Shown here: positions 1-6,050 of the stretch, one piece after another
Layout of the letters: every line of letters starts with the position of its first letter
Numbering within the stretch: position 1 is the first letter of the stretch
Program-made: the position numbers and the translations under genes
Source of the DNA: Rubritepida sp.
Lineage (GTDB): Bacteria; Pseudomonadota; Alphaproteobacteria; Acetobacterales; Acetobacteraceae
Length of the DNA stretch: 6,260 nucleotides
Reading direction: 5' to 3'
NCBI GenBank assembly: GCA_022843345.1
Contig: JALHNW010000114.1
Span: 1-6,260, forward strand
Notes under the pieces: model-generated
Seen by the model: only the letters and a program-made list of their open reading frames with translations
The model's database searches: none
What the model was told of the DNA's origin: nothing

Positions 1-584
1 GGCATGTGGCCGCCGGGCAGTCCGGCGCGCGGCTCGGGCGCCGTGCCGTCGAAGCGGCCCTTGGCGCGGGCGTCCACCACCAGGGCGGACCCATCGGCCA
101 GCACCTGCTTCACGTCGCCGATGCCGCGCAGCATCCGCGCGCGGAAATCCGGCACGAAGCGGGCAGGGGTGGCGGGCGGCGCGTCGCCGGTCTCGACCGG
201 GCGGCCCTCGCGCAGCCACAGCGGCAGGCCGCCATCCAGCACGGCGACCTTGTCGTGGCCGAAGAGGCGCAGCATCCACCAGCCGCGCGGCGCGGCGCGC
301 CAGCCATGCTGGTCGTAGAACACCACGCGATGGGCGTTGGAGATGCCCAGCGCGCCCGCGAGGCGCGCGAAGCGCGCGGGGGTGGGCACCATGTGCGGCA
401 GGTCCGTCTCGTCATCGGCGATGGCGTCGATGTCGAACAGGCGCGCGCCGGGGATGTGCGCGGCGCGGAAGCCGTCATGCTTGTTGCCCGCCTCGTTGGG
501 CAGGAAGGTCGAGCAGTCGAGCACCAGCAGGTCGGGGGCGCCGAGTTCCGCCGCCAGCCACTCGGTGGACACCAGGTGCTGCAT
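1..584 (-). CDS. sseA: 3-mercaptopyruvate sulfurtransferase (two-domain rhodanese), C-terminus off the window
   Basis: This is the N-terminal 194 residues of a tandem-rhodanese sulfurtransferase. The family moves sulfur from 3-mercaptopyruvate (or thiosulfate) to a cysteine and on to thiols or cyanide, usually in the cytoplasm. The non-catalytic first domain shows AHIPGARLFDID (about residues 42-53), the LPHMVP motif typical of mercaptopyruvate sulfurtransferases (62-67), VVFYDQHG (87-94), WWMLRLFGH (102-110) and LDGGLPLW (116-123). The second domain opens with VVDARAKGRFDG (169-180) and reaches GGHM at the window edge. Family members are usually about 280 residues, so roughly 85-90 are missing, including the catalytic-loop cysteine. 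The active site therefore cannot be checked here. I prefer the ATG at 584 because GGAGGA lies 6 bases upstream. An in-frame ATG at 590 overlaps the upstream stop as ATGA but touches the Shine-Dalgarno directly. It is the last visible gene of the Nudix-AlaX operon. The choice between mercaptopyruvate and thiosulfate as donor is by motif only. Confidence 0.9.
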   Translation of the reverse strand, partial: MQHLVSTEWLAAELGAPDLLVLDCSTFLPNEAGNKHDGFRAAHIPGARLFDIDAIADDETDLPHMVPTPARFARLAGALGISNAHRVVFYDQHGWRAAPRGWWMLRLFGHDKVAVLDGGLPLWLREGRPVETGDAPPATPARFVPDFRARMLRGIGDVKQVLADGSALVVDARAKGRFDGTAPEPRAGLPGGHM

Positions 585-586
585 GC

Positions 587-1294
587 TCATTCCTCCAGGC
601 CGATCAAGATGCGGCGGTTCTGCCGCCCCTTGCTTTCCAGCTTCAGCACGGTGACGCGCCCGATCTCGCCGGTGCGCGCCACGTGGGTGCCGCCGCAGGG
701 CTGGAGGTCCACCGCCGGCTCGCCGCCGATCCGCACCAGCCGCACCCGGCCGGACCCGCGCGGCGGCTGCACGGACAGCGTGCGGATCATGGAGGGGTTC
801 GCGTCCAGCTCCGCATCGGTGATCCAGGAGAAGGACACGGGGTGGTCCTCGGCGACCAGGGCGTTCAGCCGCTCGGCCCACCATTCCTTCGGCGGCGGCT
901 CCGGCAGGTCGAAGTCCAGCCGCGACTTCTCGCCCCCGATCTGCCCGCCGGTGACGCCGATGCCGGGCGTGAGCGAGCACAGCAGGTGCATGGTGGTGTG
1001 CATCCGCATGTGGCGCAGGCGGCGCGCCCAATCGAGCGTCACCTCCACCTCCTCGCCGATGGCCGGCGCCTCGCCGGCGATGGGGTGGGCCACCGCCTCG
1101 CCATCGCCCTTCAGCGCCTCGGCCACCGGCGCCTCGCCGCGCGCCCAGCGCAGGTGCCCCGCATCGCCCGGCTGCCCGCCGGAGCGCGCGTAGAGCACGG
1201 TGCGGTCCAGCACGATGCCGGCGGGCGTGACGTCCACCACGCGCGCGGTGCAGGCGCGCAGGTACGCGTCGTCGAGGTACAGCTTCGTCGTCAT
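587..1294 (-). CDS. AlaX-type alanyl-tRNA editing protein (trans-editing hydrolase)
   Basis: This 235-residue protein matches free-standing alanyl-tRNA editing proteins, which are related to the editing domain of AlaRS/ThrRS (the SAD fold). In the known family these cytoplasmic zinc enzymes hydrolyse Ser-tRNA(Ala), and sometimes Gly-tRNA(Ala), to prevent mistranslation of alanine codons. The glycine-rich motif SGGQPGDAG is at about 38-46. The zinc ligands are visible as HTTMH (H99, H103) and CGGTH (C200, H204). A basic tail motif, SKGRQNRRI, follows at about 221-229. Having both the glycine-rich segment and the editing domain, at this length, fits the medium-size AlaX class rather than the short one. 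No synthetase domain is attached. The ATG at 1294 overlaps the upstream Nudix stop as ATGA and has AAGGA (1301-1305) six bases upstream, which fixes the start although the frame stays open to about 1603. Its own TGA (589-587) overlaps a possible sulfurtransferase start. No catalytic residue appears to be missing. Exact substrate preference cannot be read from the sequence. Confidence 0.93.
   Translation of the reverse strand: MTTKLYLDDAYLRACTARVVDVTPAGIVLDRTVLYARSGGQPGDAGHLRWARGEAPVAEALKGDGEAVAHPIAGEAPAIGEEVEVTLDWARRLRHMRMHTTMHLLCSLTPGIGVTGGQIGGEKSRLDFDLPEPPPKEWWAERLNALVAEDHPVSFSWITDAELDANPSMIRTLSVQPPRGSGRVRLVRIGGEPAVDLQPCGGTHVARTGEIGRVTVLKLESKGRQNRRILIGLEE
591..596 (-). promoter_or_regulatory. 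Shine-Dalgarno of the sulfurtransferase gene
   Basis: On the minus strand the sequence reads GGAGGA, six bases before the ATG at 584 and immediately before the ATG at 590. The six-base spacing is why the inner ATG is preferred as the start. The site lies inside the last codons of the AlaX gene, so it is translated before it is used, which is consistent with translational coupling. Confidence 0.65.
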
Positions 1295-1926
1295 GTCCAG
1301 TCCTTGCGCAGCCGCGCGCGGTGCGTGCGCAGCCAGAAGAGGCAGAGCGCGGCGGTGGCGTTCTGGATGCCGCCCTCGTCCAGCCGCGCGAAGGCGGCGG
1401 GGGCGGAGAGGTACAGGGGGCGGATGTCCTCGCCCTCGGCCTGGAGGCCGTGGGTGCGGGGGGCGTGCTGCGGCAGGCGCGCGCGGCCGCAATACAGGTG
1501 GATGTTCTCGTCCGAGCCGCCCTGCATCAGCATGAAGTGGCCGATGCGCTCCAGCCGGTCCACGTCCAGCCCCGCTTCCTCCTGCGTCTCGCGCCGCGCG
1601 CAATCCTCGGGCGATTCACCCGGCTCCAGCAGGCCGGCGACGCATTCGGTCATCACCGGCGGGAAGCCGGCGGCGTGGGCGGGCAGGCGGAACTGCTCGA
1701 TGAGGCAGAGGCGGTCGGTCCAGGGGTCGTAGGGCAGCAGGGCCACCGCGCCGCCGCGGCGCCACAGCTCCCATGTCAGCTCGCGCGAGGGGGTGCCGTC
1801 GAAGCGCGCGTGGGTGAAGCGCACGCGCTGCACCGGGAAGCGGCCGTCGAAGGCGATGCTGTCCTCCCTCACCTCCAGCCCCGGGAAGGGCGGGATGGGC
1901 GGGGCCTTGGGCGGTCTGGCGCTCAT
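1291..1926 (-). CDS. Nudix hydrolase, ADP-ribose pyrophosphatase (NudF)-like
   Basis: This 211-residue protein carries a complete Nudix box at residues 98-120: G98, E104, then RETQEEAGL (112-120). The box supplies the glutamates that bind Mg2+ or Mn2+. The family cleaves nucleoside diphosphates linked to another moiety. Closest in layout are the ADP-sugar pyrophosphatases, with a beta-rich N-terminal half, a strand like AVALLPYD (60-67) and EQFRLPAH (77-84), which resembles the EQxR motif of NudF-type enzymes. The segment GGSDENIHLY (136-145) also fits that group. The residue before it, Q135, stands about 15 residues after the box, where ADP-ribose pyrophosphatases usually have proline, so substrate assignment is less certain. 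The start is the ATG at 1926. An in-frame TTG at 1935 is possible but less likely, and only a weak AGG (1938-1940) precedes either. It heads the operon with AlaX and the sulfurtransferase and overlaps AlaX as ATGA. It diverges from the EamA gene. Confidence 0.9.
   Translation of the reverse strand: MSARPPKAPPIPPFPGLEVREDSIAFDGRFPVQRVRFTHARFDGTPSRELTWELWRRGGAVALLPYDPWTDRLCLIEQFRLPAHAAGFPPVMTECVAGLLEPGESPEDCARRETQEEAGLDVDRLERIGHFMLMQGGSDENIHLYCGRARLPQHAPRTHGLQAEGEDIRPLYLSAPAAFARLDEGGIQNATAALCLFWLRTHRARLRKDWT
1301..1305 (-). promoter_or_regulatory. Shine-Dalgarno of the AlaX gene
   Basis: On the minus strand the sequence is AAGGA, six bases before the ATG at 1294. It decides the start of the AlaX gene, because the frame is open for another 300 bases upstream. 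It sits within the last codons of the Nudix gene. Confidence 0.6.
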
Positions 1927-1965
1927 GCGGCGCAAAGCCTAGCTTCGGGTCGAACGCCCGTCCAC
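1927..1965. promoter_or_regulatory. 39-base divergent intergenic region, presumed back-to-back promoters
   Basis: This is the only non-coding sequence between the Nudix operon (minus) and the EamA operon (plus). Both operons begin here, so promoters must lie here or inside the first codons of the opposite gene. Weak -10-like matches can be seen: TAGCTT on the plus strand (1940-1945) and TAGGCT on the minus strand (1941-1936), sharing the CTAG core. Neither has a convincing -35. No purine-rich Shine-Dalgarno precedes the EamA ATG. The promoter function is inferred from gene layout, not from a clear motif. Confidence 0.4.
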
Positions 1966-2829
1966 ATGAGCACCCCCGATCCCCGCCGCGCCATCGCGGC
2001 CATCCTGCTGGCCAGCCTGCTCTACGCGGGCATGGGGGCCTGCGTGAAGGCGCTGGCCGGCGAGGTGCCGCTGGCGCAGGTGGTGCTGGGGCGCAACCTG
2101 TTCGCGCTGCCCGTGCTGCTGCCGCTGCTGCTGCGCGGCGGGCGCGCGGGCCTGCGGATGCGCGCCCCGGGCCTGCACGCGCAGCGCCTGGCCTGGGGCT
2201 TCCTGGGCATGGCCACCGCCTTCCACGGCTACGCCCACCTTCCGCTGGCCACCGTCACGGCGCTGGGCTTCACCATGCCGCTGATGCTGGCGCTGCTGGC
2301 CGTGCCGCTGCTGGGCGAGCGGATGGACCGCGCCCGCCTGCTCTGCGCCGCCATCGGCTTCGGCGGCGTGCTGCTGATGGTCCGCCCCGGCGATGGCGGG
2401 GCGGTCGCCCCTTCGCTGGTGGTGCTGGCCGGGGCCTTCGCCTGGGCCATGGCGATGATCACCATCCGCCGCATGGGTGCCTCGGGCGAGAGCGGGGTGG
2501 CGATCGTCTTCTGGTTCTCGCTCGGCAGCGCGCTGCTGGCGCTGGTCTGGGCGCTGCCCGGCTGGGTGTGGCCGACGCCGCGGCAGTGGCTGCTGCTGGC
2601 GGTGGTGGGCGGCGTGGCCGCCTTCGCGCAGATGCTGATGACGGAGGCCTACCGCTCGGCCGATCCCACGCTGGTCGCGCCCTTCGAGTATTCCGCCATC
2701 ATCTGGACCACCGGCCTCGGCGTGGCCTTCTGGGCCGACTGGCCGGATGGGTGGGACGCGCTGGGCATCGCCGTGCTGGTCGGCGCCGGGCTGTGGCTGT
2801 GGCGTCGCGAGGCGGCCTTGCGGCCATGA
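1966..2829 (+). CDS. EamA-family (drug/metabolite transporter superfamily) ten-helix permease
   Basis: This 287-residue integral membrane protein has two EamA repeats of about five helices each. Hydrophobic segments fall at roughly residues 8-28, 36-57, 74-95, 96-116, 123-140, 148-167, 176-197, 205-225, 238-256 and 263-280. The family-typical end of helix 4, LLGER (115-119), is present, as is the TEAYRSADPTLVAPFEY stretch (226-242) of the second repeat. Members of the DMT superfamily export or import amino acids, nucleotide-type compounds, riboflavin or lipid-linked sugars. Substrate cannot be deduced from the sequence, so no gene symbol is given. The ATG at 1966 places the first helix correctly. 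The frame is open far upstream, but that stretch is antisense to the Nudix gene. There is no clear Shine-Dalgarno, so a leaderless or very short-leader transcript is possible. The stop overlaps the next gene's start as ATGA, so it is probably co-expressed with the GT-C glycosyltransferase. Confidence 0.9.
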   Translation: MSTPDPRRAIAAILLASLLYAGMGACVKALAGEVPLAQVVLGRNLFALPVLLPLLLRGGRAGLRMRAPGLHAQRLAWGFLGMATAFHGYAHLPLATVTALGFTMPLMLALLAVPLLGERMDRARLLCAAIGFGGVLLMVRPGDGGAVAPSLVVLAGAFAWAMAMITIRRMGASGESGVAIVFWFSLGSALLALVWALPGWVWPTPRQWLLLAVVGGVAAFAQMLMTEAYRSADPTLVAPFEYSAIIWTTGLGVAFWADWPDGWDALGIAVLVGAGLWLWRREAALRP

Positions 2830-4331
2830 GCGCCCCCGCGGCACAAGGCCCGATGCGCCGACGGTTGCCCTGGCTCCTCTGCCTCGCCCTGCTGCCCGTG
2901 CTGGTGCTGGCGCTGCGCTGGGCGTCCTTCCTGCCCTCCGTGATCGACTGGGACGAGAGCCTCTACCTCCTCCAGGCCCGCGAATGGCTGCGGGGCAACT
3001 GGCCGCTGTCCGGCGTGTGGGACATGCACCCGGTCGGCGCGCCGGGGATGATCGCGCTCACCTTCCTGCTGCTGGGCGAGAGCCTGGAGGCGGTGCGCCT
3101 GCTGGGCGCGCTGTGCGTCACGCTCACCGGCTACGCGCTGGTGCTGCTGGCCGCGCGGCTGGGCGCGCCGCGGGTCGTCGGGCTGGCGGCGGCGGTGCTG
3201 TATGCGGCGCATTCCATCCTGCTGGGCGGGCTGGCCTCGAACACCGAGATCCTGTTCGCGCCGATGGTGGTGGCGGCCCTCGGCCTCGCGGTCAGCCCGG
3301 GCGGCGCCTGGCCGCGGCTGCTGGCGATGGGCGGCCTGATCGGGCTGGCGATGCTGGTGAAGCCGGTGGTGGCGCCCGAAGGATGCCTGGCCTTCGCGCT
3401 GCTGGCCTGGCCGGTGCTGCGCGCGGGCGAATGGCGGCGCCTCGGCGCGATGGCGCTGGCCTATGCCGCGCTCTGCGCCGGGCCGACGCTGCTCTTCGGC
3501 ATGGTCTACGCGCTGCGGGGCGAGTTCGGCATCTGGTACGTCTCCACCATCGCCGCGCCCTTGGAATACGCCGCCGGGCGCATGTCGGCCGGGCAGTCGC
3601 TGTGGCGCATCACGCTGTCGGCGCTGGCGCTGCGCTGGGTGCTGGTGCTGGCGCTGGCCAGCCTGCCGGCTCTGTGGCGCGCCGAGGCCGCGGCGCGGCG
3701 CGTGGCGCGCTTCGGCTGGCTGTGGCTGCTGGTTGCGCTGCTGGCCGTGGCGGGGCCGGGCCACTTCTTCGCGCACTACTTCCTCATTCTGCTGCCGCCA
3801 CTCTCGCTGCTGGCGGGGCTGGGGCTGTTCCTGGCCGCCCGCGCGCTGGCCGGGGCGCGCCTCCGCGCCGCGATGGCGGTGGTGGTGGCACTGGCGGCGG
3901 CCGACGTGGTGGCAGGCGACCTGCTGCCCCGCCTGTCGCGCGGCTTCGCCATGGGCAGCCCCGACACGCCGCGCCGCATGGCCGCGCTGATGAACGAGGA
4001 GCTGCGCGAGGGAGACACCATCTTCGTGCCCAACTACCAGCCGGTGGTCTACTTCCTCACGGAGGCGCGGCTGCCGACGCGGTTTCCCTTCCCGGTCCAC
4101 CTCACCGGCTCCTTCGCCTCGCTGGCCGGGGTGGACACGGATGCGGAGGTGAAGCGCATCCTGGACGGCCGGCCGCGCTTCGTCGTGCTCGACCGTTCGG
4201 AATGGTTCGCCATGCGGGCGTCCGCCATGGCGATGCTGAGCGAGGCGCTGGAGGAAGGCTACGAGCTCGCCGCCTCCTTCGTGGAGGAGCGCGGGACGGT
4301 GGAGCTGTGGCGCCGGGTGGAGGCGGAGTGA
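2826..4331 (+). CDS. GT-C membrane glycosyltransferase, ArnT/PMT-like (glycosyltransferase family 39/83 type)
   Basis: This 501-residue polytopic protein resembles the PMT_2/ArnT group. These inner-membrane enzymes use polyprenyl-phosphate sugars and transfer the sugar on the periplasmic side to lipid A, proteins or glycans. After the first helix (about 14-34) comes the acidic catalytic-loop motif DWDESLYLLQA (41-51), then MHPVGAPG (67-74), both characteristic of the family. Further helices continue to about residue 365, including GHFFAHYFLILLPPL (312-326), which resembles the HY motif seen in relatives. Residues from about 370 to the end form a soluble, probably periplasmic domain (DTIFVPNYQPVVYFLTE at 397-413, RFVVLDRSEW at 451-460). 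The ATG at 2826 overlaps the EamA stop as ATGA. Only a distant GAGG (2809-2812) precedes it, so coupling probably drives initiation. M10 is a less likely alternative. The stop shares one base with the next start (TGATG). Donor and acceptor are unknown. Confidence is high for the GT-C fold and low for the exact substrate. Confidence 0.88.
   Translation: MSAPAAQGPMRRRLPWLLCLALLPVLVLALRWASFLPSVIDWDESLYLLQAREWLRGNWPLSGVWDMHPVGAPGMIALTFLLLGESLEAVRLLGALCVTLTGYALVLLAARLGAPRVVGLAAAVLYAAHSILLGGLASNTEILFAPMVVAALGLAVSPGGAWPRLLAMGGLIGLAMLVKPVVAPEGCLAFALLAWPVLRAGEWRRLGAMALAYAALCAGPTLLFGMVYALRGEFGIWYVSTIAAPLEYAAGRMSAGQSLWRITLSALALRWVLVLALASLPALWRAEAAARRVARFGWLWLLVALLAVAGPGHFFAHYFLILLPPLSLLAGLGLFLAARALAGARLRAAMAVVVALAAADVVAGDLLPRLSRGFAMGSPDTPRRMAALMNEELREGDTIFVPNYQPVVYFLTEARLPTRFPFPVHLTGSFASLAGVDTDAEVKRILDGRPRFVVLDRSEWFAMRASAMAMLSEALEEGYELAASFVEERGTVELWRRVEAE
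4319..4323 (+). promoter_or_regulatory. Shine-Dalgarno of the ElyC/YdcF-like gene
   Basis: GGAGG lies seven bases before the ATG at 4331, inside the final codons of the GT-C gene. It supports 4331 as the true start. The same frame is open back to about 2747, but only as a shadow of the GT-C gene. Confidence 0.65.
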
Positions 4332-5131
4332 TGGAGGACCTGCTGTTCTGGGCCTCGAAGGCGCTGTGGCTCTTCGCGCGGCCCAACACCTTCGCGCTGT
4401 TCCTCGCCGTGCTGGGGGTGGCGCTGCTCGTCGCCGGGCGGCGGTGGGGGCGATGGCCCGCCATGCTCGGGCTGGGCTGGTACGTGGCTGTGCTGCTGAC
4501 GCCGCTCGCCGCTTGGCTGACCCTGCCGCTGGAGGACCGCTTTTCCCGCCCCGACGCGCCGGCGCGCGTGGACGGCGTGGTGGTCCTGGGCGGCGCGGTG
4601 GAAACGGCGCTGACGGAGGGGCGCGGCATCCCCTCGCTGAACGGCGCGGCGGAGCGGATGACGGAGGCCGTGGCCCTGGCCCGGCGCTTCCCGGGGGCGC
4701 GCATCGTCTTCACCGGCGGAACCGGCAAGGTGAACCCCGACGATGTGACGGAGGCCGAGGTGGCGCGCCGCCTCTGGTCCTCGCTGGGGCTCGAGGGCGG
4801 GCGGGTCGTCTTCGAGGAGGCGTCGCGCAACACCTGGGAGAACGCGACGCTGTCGCTGGCCGCGGCGCAGCCCAGGCCGGGCGAGACCTGGCTGCTGGTG
4901 ACCAGCGCCTCGCACATGCCGCGCTCGGTCGGATGCTTCCGCGCGGCGGGCTGGCAGGGCGTGGTGCCCTGGCCGGTCAACTTCTCCACGCTGCCGGGCG
5001 GGCGGGGCTGGTTCGACAGCCCGCTGTCGCAGCGGCTGGGCCAGGCGGAATGGGCGGTGCGGGAATATGTCGGGCTGGTCGCCTACCGCCTGCTGGGGCG
5101 GACCGACGCGTTGTTCCCTGGCCCGCTATAG
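4331..5131 (+). CDS. ElyC/YdcF/SanA-family membrane protein (DUF218 domain)
   Basis: This 266-residue protein has two N-terminal hydrophobic segments (about 19-36 and 42-62) followed by a DUF218 domain. In Escherichia coli the related ElyC is an envelope biogenesis factor linked to peptidoglycan synthesis and undecaprenyl-phosphate carrier metabolism. The biochemical activity of the domain is not settled. Conserved features visible in order are DGVVVLGGAV (81-90), SLNGAAERM (102-110), IVFTGGTG (125-132), the glutamate-rich TEAEVARRL (140-148), EEASRNTWENA (162-172) and LLVTSASHMPRS (188-199), the last two typical of the family's active-site-like cleft. The two-helix anchor ahead of DUF218 matches ElyC better than SanA or YdcF. 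The start at 4331 shares one base with the upstream TGA, with GGAGG seven bases before. It is the last gene of the EamA/GT-C operon and ends in a six-base overlap with the convergent GT2 gene. Family assignment is firm, and function by analogy with ElyC is tentative. Confidence 0.9.
   Translation: MEDLLFWASKALWLFARPNTFALFLAVLGVALLVAGRRWGRWPAMLGLGWYVAVLLTPLAAWLTLPLEDRFSRPDAPARVDGVVVLGGAVETALTEGRGIPSLNGAAERMTEAVALARRFPGARIVFTGGTGKVNPDDVTEAEVARRLWSSLGLEGGRVVFEEASRNTWENATLSLAAAQPRPGETWLLVTSASHMPRSVGCFRAAGWQGVVPWPVNFSTLPGGRGWFDSPLSQRLGQAEWAVREYVGLVAYRLLGRTDALFPGPL
5126..5131. other. CTATAG palindrome holding both stop codons of convergent genes
   Basis: The plus-strand ElyC-like gene ends with TAG at 5129-5131 and the minus-strand GT2 gene ends with TAG read from 5128 to 5126. 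The palindrome CTATAG therefore contains both stops, and the coding regions overlap by six bases. No intergenic space or terminator hairpin with a T-run is present between the two operons. Confidence 0.9.
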
Positions 5132-5998
5132 GTCCAGCACGCGCTCGGGCCGCATGCGCCCGCGCAGCAGGTCCGCCAGCGCCAGCAGGTTGCCGCGCAG
5201 CCGGCCGCGCCGGTCCACCTCCGGCTCCGGCCGCAGCGCCTTCAGCGCGTTGACCAGGCAGTGCCGCCCGGCCGAGGGGATGGCGTGCGACCAGGGAAAC
5301 GACCCCTTGCGCGCCAGGTAGAGCGGGTTCGCCACCTGCGAGTAGCCCAGCCGCACCCCCGGCACGCGGCCCTTCTTGGTGCCCAGGTGCACGCCGCGCG
5401 CCGCGTGCAGCCGCAGGATCGCCCCGTGCGGCAGCAGCCGGCGCGACAGGTCGATGTCCTCGTACCAGGCGTAGAGCGGCAGCGCCTCGTCGAAGCGGAT
5501 GGCGTGGGCGCGCATCGGCGCCAGGCGCAGCGCCATGTTGCAGCCATAGGCGTTGAAGGCGGGCGACGCCTCCAGCGAATCCGGCAGCGGCGGGGCCCGG
5601 GCCAGGATGGCGCGCGCGGCATCCACCGCGATGCCGGGGCCCTTGGCGCCGTCGGCCAGCACCACGCCGGTCGCCACCGCGCAGTCCGGCCGCGCGCGCA
5701 GGACCGCCTCAAGCACCGCCAGCCATTCGGGCGCGGCGAGGAAGTCGTCGTCGAAGAACGCCACGGCGTCGCAGTCGCCGATCGCGTCCAGGATGCGGTT
5801 GCGCTGCGCCGGCAGGCCGCTGGCGCCCGACAGGAACTCCACGCTCGGGAAGCGCGCGGCGATGCCCGCCACGTCCTCGGGTGCCGCGAAGGATACGAGG
5901 ATGCGGTCGGCCGGGCGGTGCTGGCGGTCCAGCTCGGCCAGCGTCTCGGCCAGGATGGCGGCGCGGCCGCGGGTGGCGATGCCGACGGCGATCCTCAT
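5126..5998 (-). CDS. Family 2 glycosyltransferase (GT-A fold)
   Basis: This 290-residue cytoplasmic or membrane-associated enzyme is expected to transfer a sugar from a nucleotide-sugar donor to a surface-glycan acceptor. The N-terminus MRIAVGIATRGRAA is the usual first strand of the GT-A fold. GLPAQRNRILD (61-71) binds near the donor in relatives. FFDDDFLAAPEW (81-92) holds the metal-binding aspartates D83-D85. GCNMALR (152-158) and WYEDIDLSRRL (178-188) supply the acceptor-side region and the ED motif with the likely catalytic base. All key positions are intact, and the length is normal for a soluble GT2. No membrane helix is obvious. The ATG at 5998 begins exactly at the fold, with only a G-run (6003-6007) as a weak ribosome site. 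The frame continues upstream without a better start. The gene lies 52 bases after another apparent glycosyltransferase gene on the same strand. Its stop overlaps that of the ElyC-like gene. Sugar specificity cannot be told; the motif style resembles rhamnosyltransferase-like GT2 proteins. Confidence 0.9.
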   Translation of the reverse strand: MRIAVGIATRGRAAILAETLAELDRQHRPADRILVSFAAPEDVAGIAARFPSVEFLSGASGLPAQRNRILDAIGDCDAVAFFDDDFLAAPEWLAVLEAVLRARPDCAVATGVVLADGAKGPGIAVDAARAILARAPPLPDSLEASPAFNAYGCNMALRLAPMRAHAIRFDEALPLYAWYEDIDLSRRLLPHGAILRLHAARGVHLGTKKGRVPGVRLGYSQVANPLYLARKGSFPWSHAIPSAGRHCLVNALKALRPEPEVDRRGRLRGNLLALADLLRGRMRPERVLDL

Positions 5999-6050
5999 GC
6001 GGCCCCCGGTCGCCGGAGGGCGCAGGCCCGGAGGCGTGAACCGGCGGCAG

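Noticed and set aside
1295..1603. N-terminal extension of the AlaX protein
   Set aside because: The added residues are A/R/P-rich shadow sequence overlapping the Nudix box region. The ATG at 1294 has a Shine-Dalgarno at the right spacing and starts at the usual family N-terminus.
6..1732. Long plus-strand open frames across the Nudix, AlaX and sulfurtransferase genes (6-1193 and 683-1732)
   Set aside because: They lack any protein-like motif and are complements of three well-supported minus-strand genes with complete signature residues.
1927..1935. TTG start for the Nudix protein adding three residues
   Set aside because: An ATG lies nine bases further in, and no better ribosome site is gained. 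The extra residues add nothing to the family match.
1939..2844. A 301-codon open frame antisense to the whole EamA gene
   Set aside because: Its translation is rich in H, Q, R, G and A with no fold-like pattern. It is the expected shadow of a high-GC gene with biased third positions, and the sense strand encodes a clear membrane protein.
2649..4100. A 483-codon open frame antisense to the GT-C gene
   Set aside because: It has the same H/Q/R-rich shadow composition, no recognisable domain and no start context. The opposite strand carries a convincing GT-C enzyme.
2747..4330. Possible N-terminal extension or fusion of the ElyC-like protein, since its frame stays open upstream
   Set aside because: The extension is low-complexity A/G/R-rich sequence running in another frame of the GT-C gene. 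A good Shine-Dalgarno and two family-typical helices begin exactly at 4331.
5105..5160. Rho-independent terminator between the convergent operons
   Set aside because: I looked for a GC hairpin followed by a T-run on either strand around the stops and found none.
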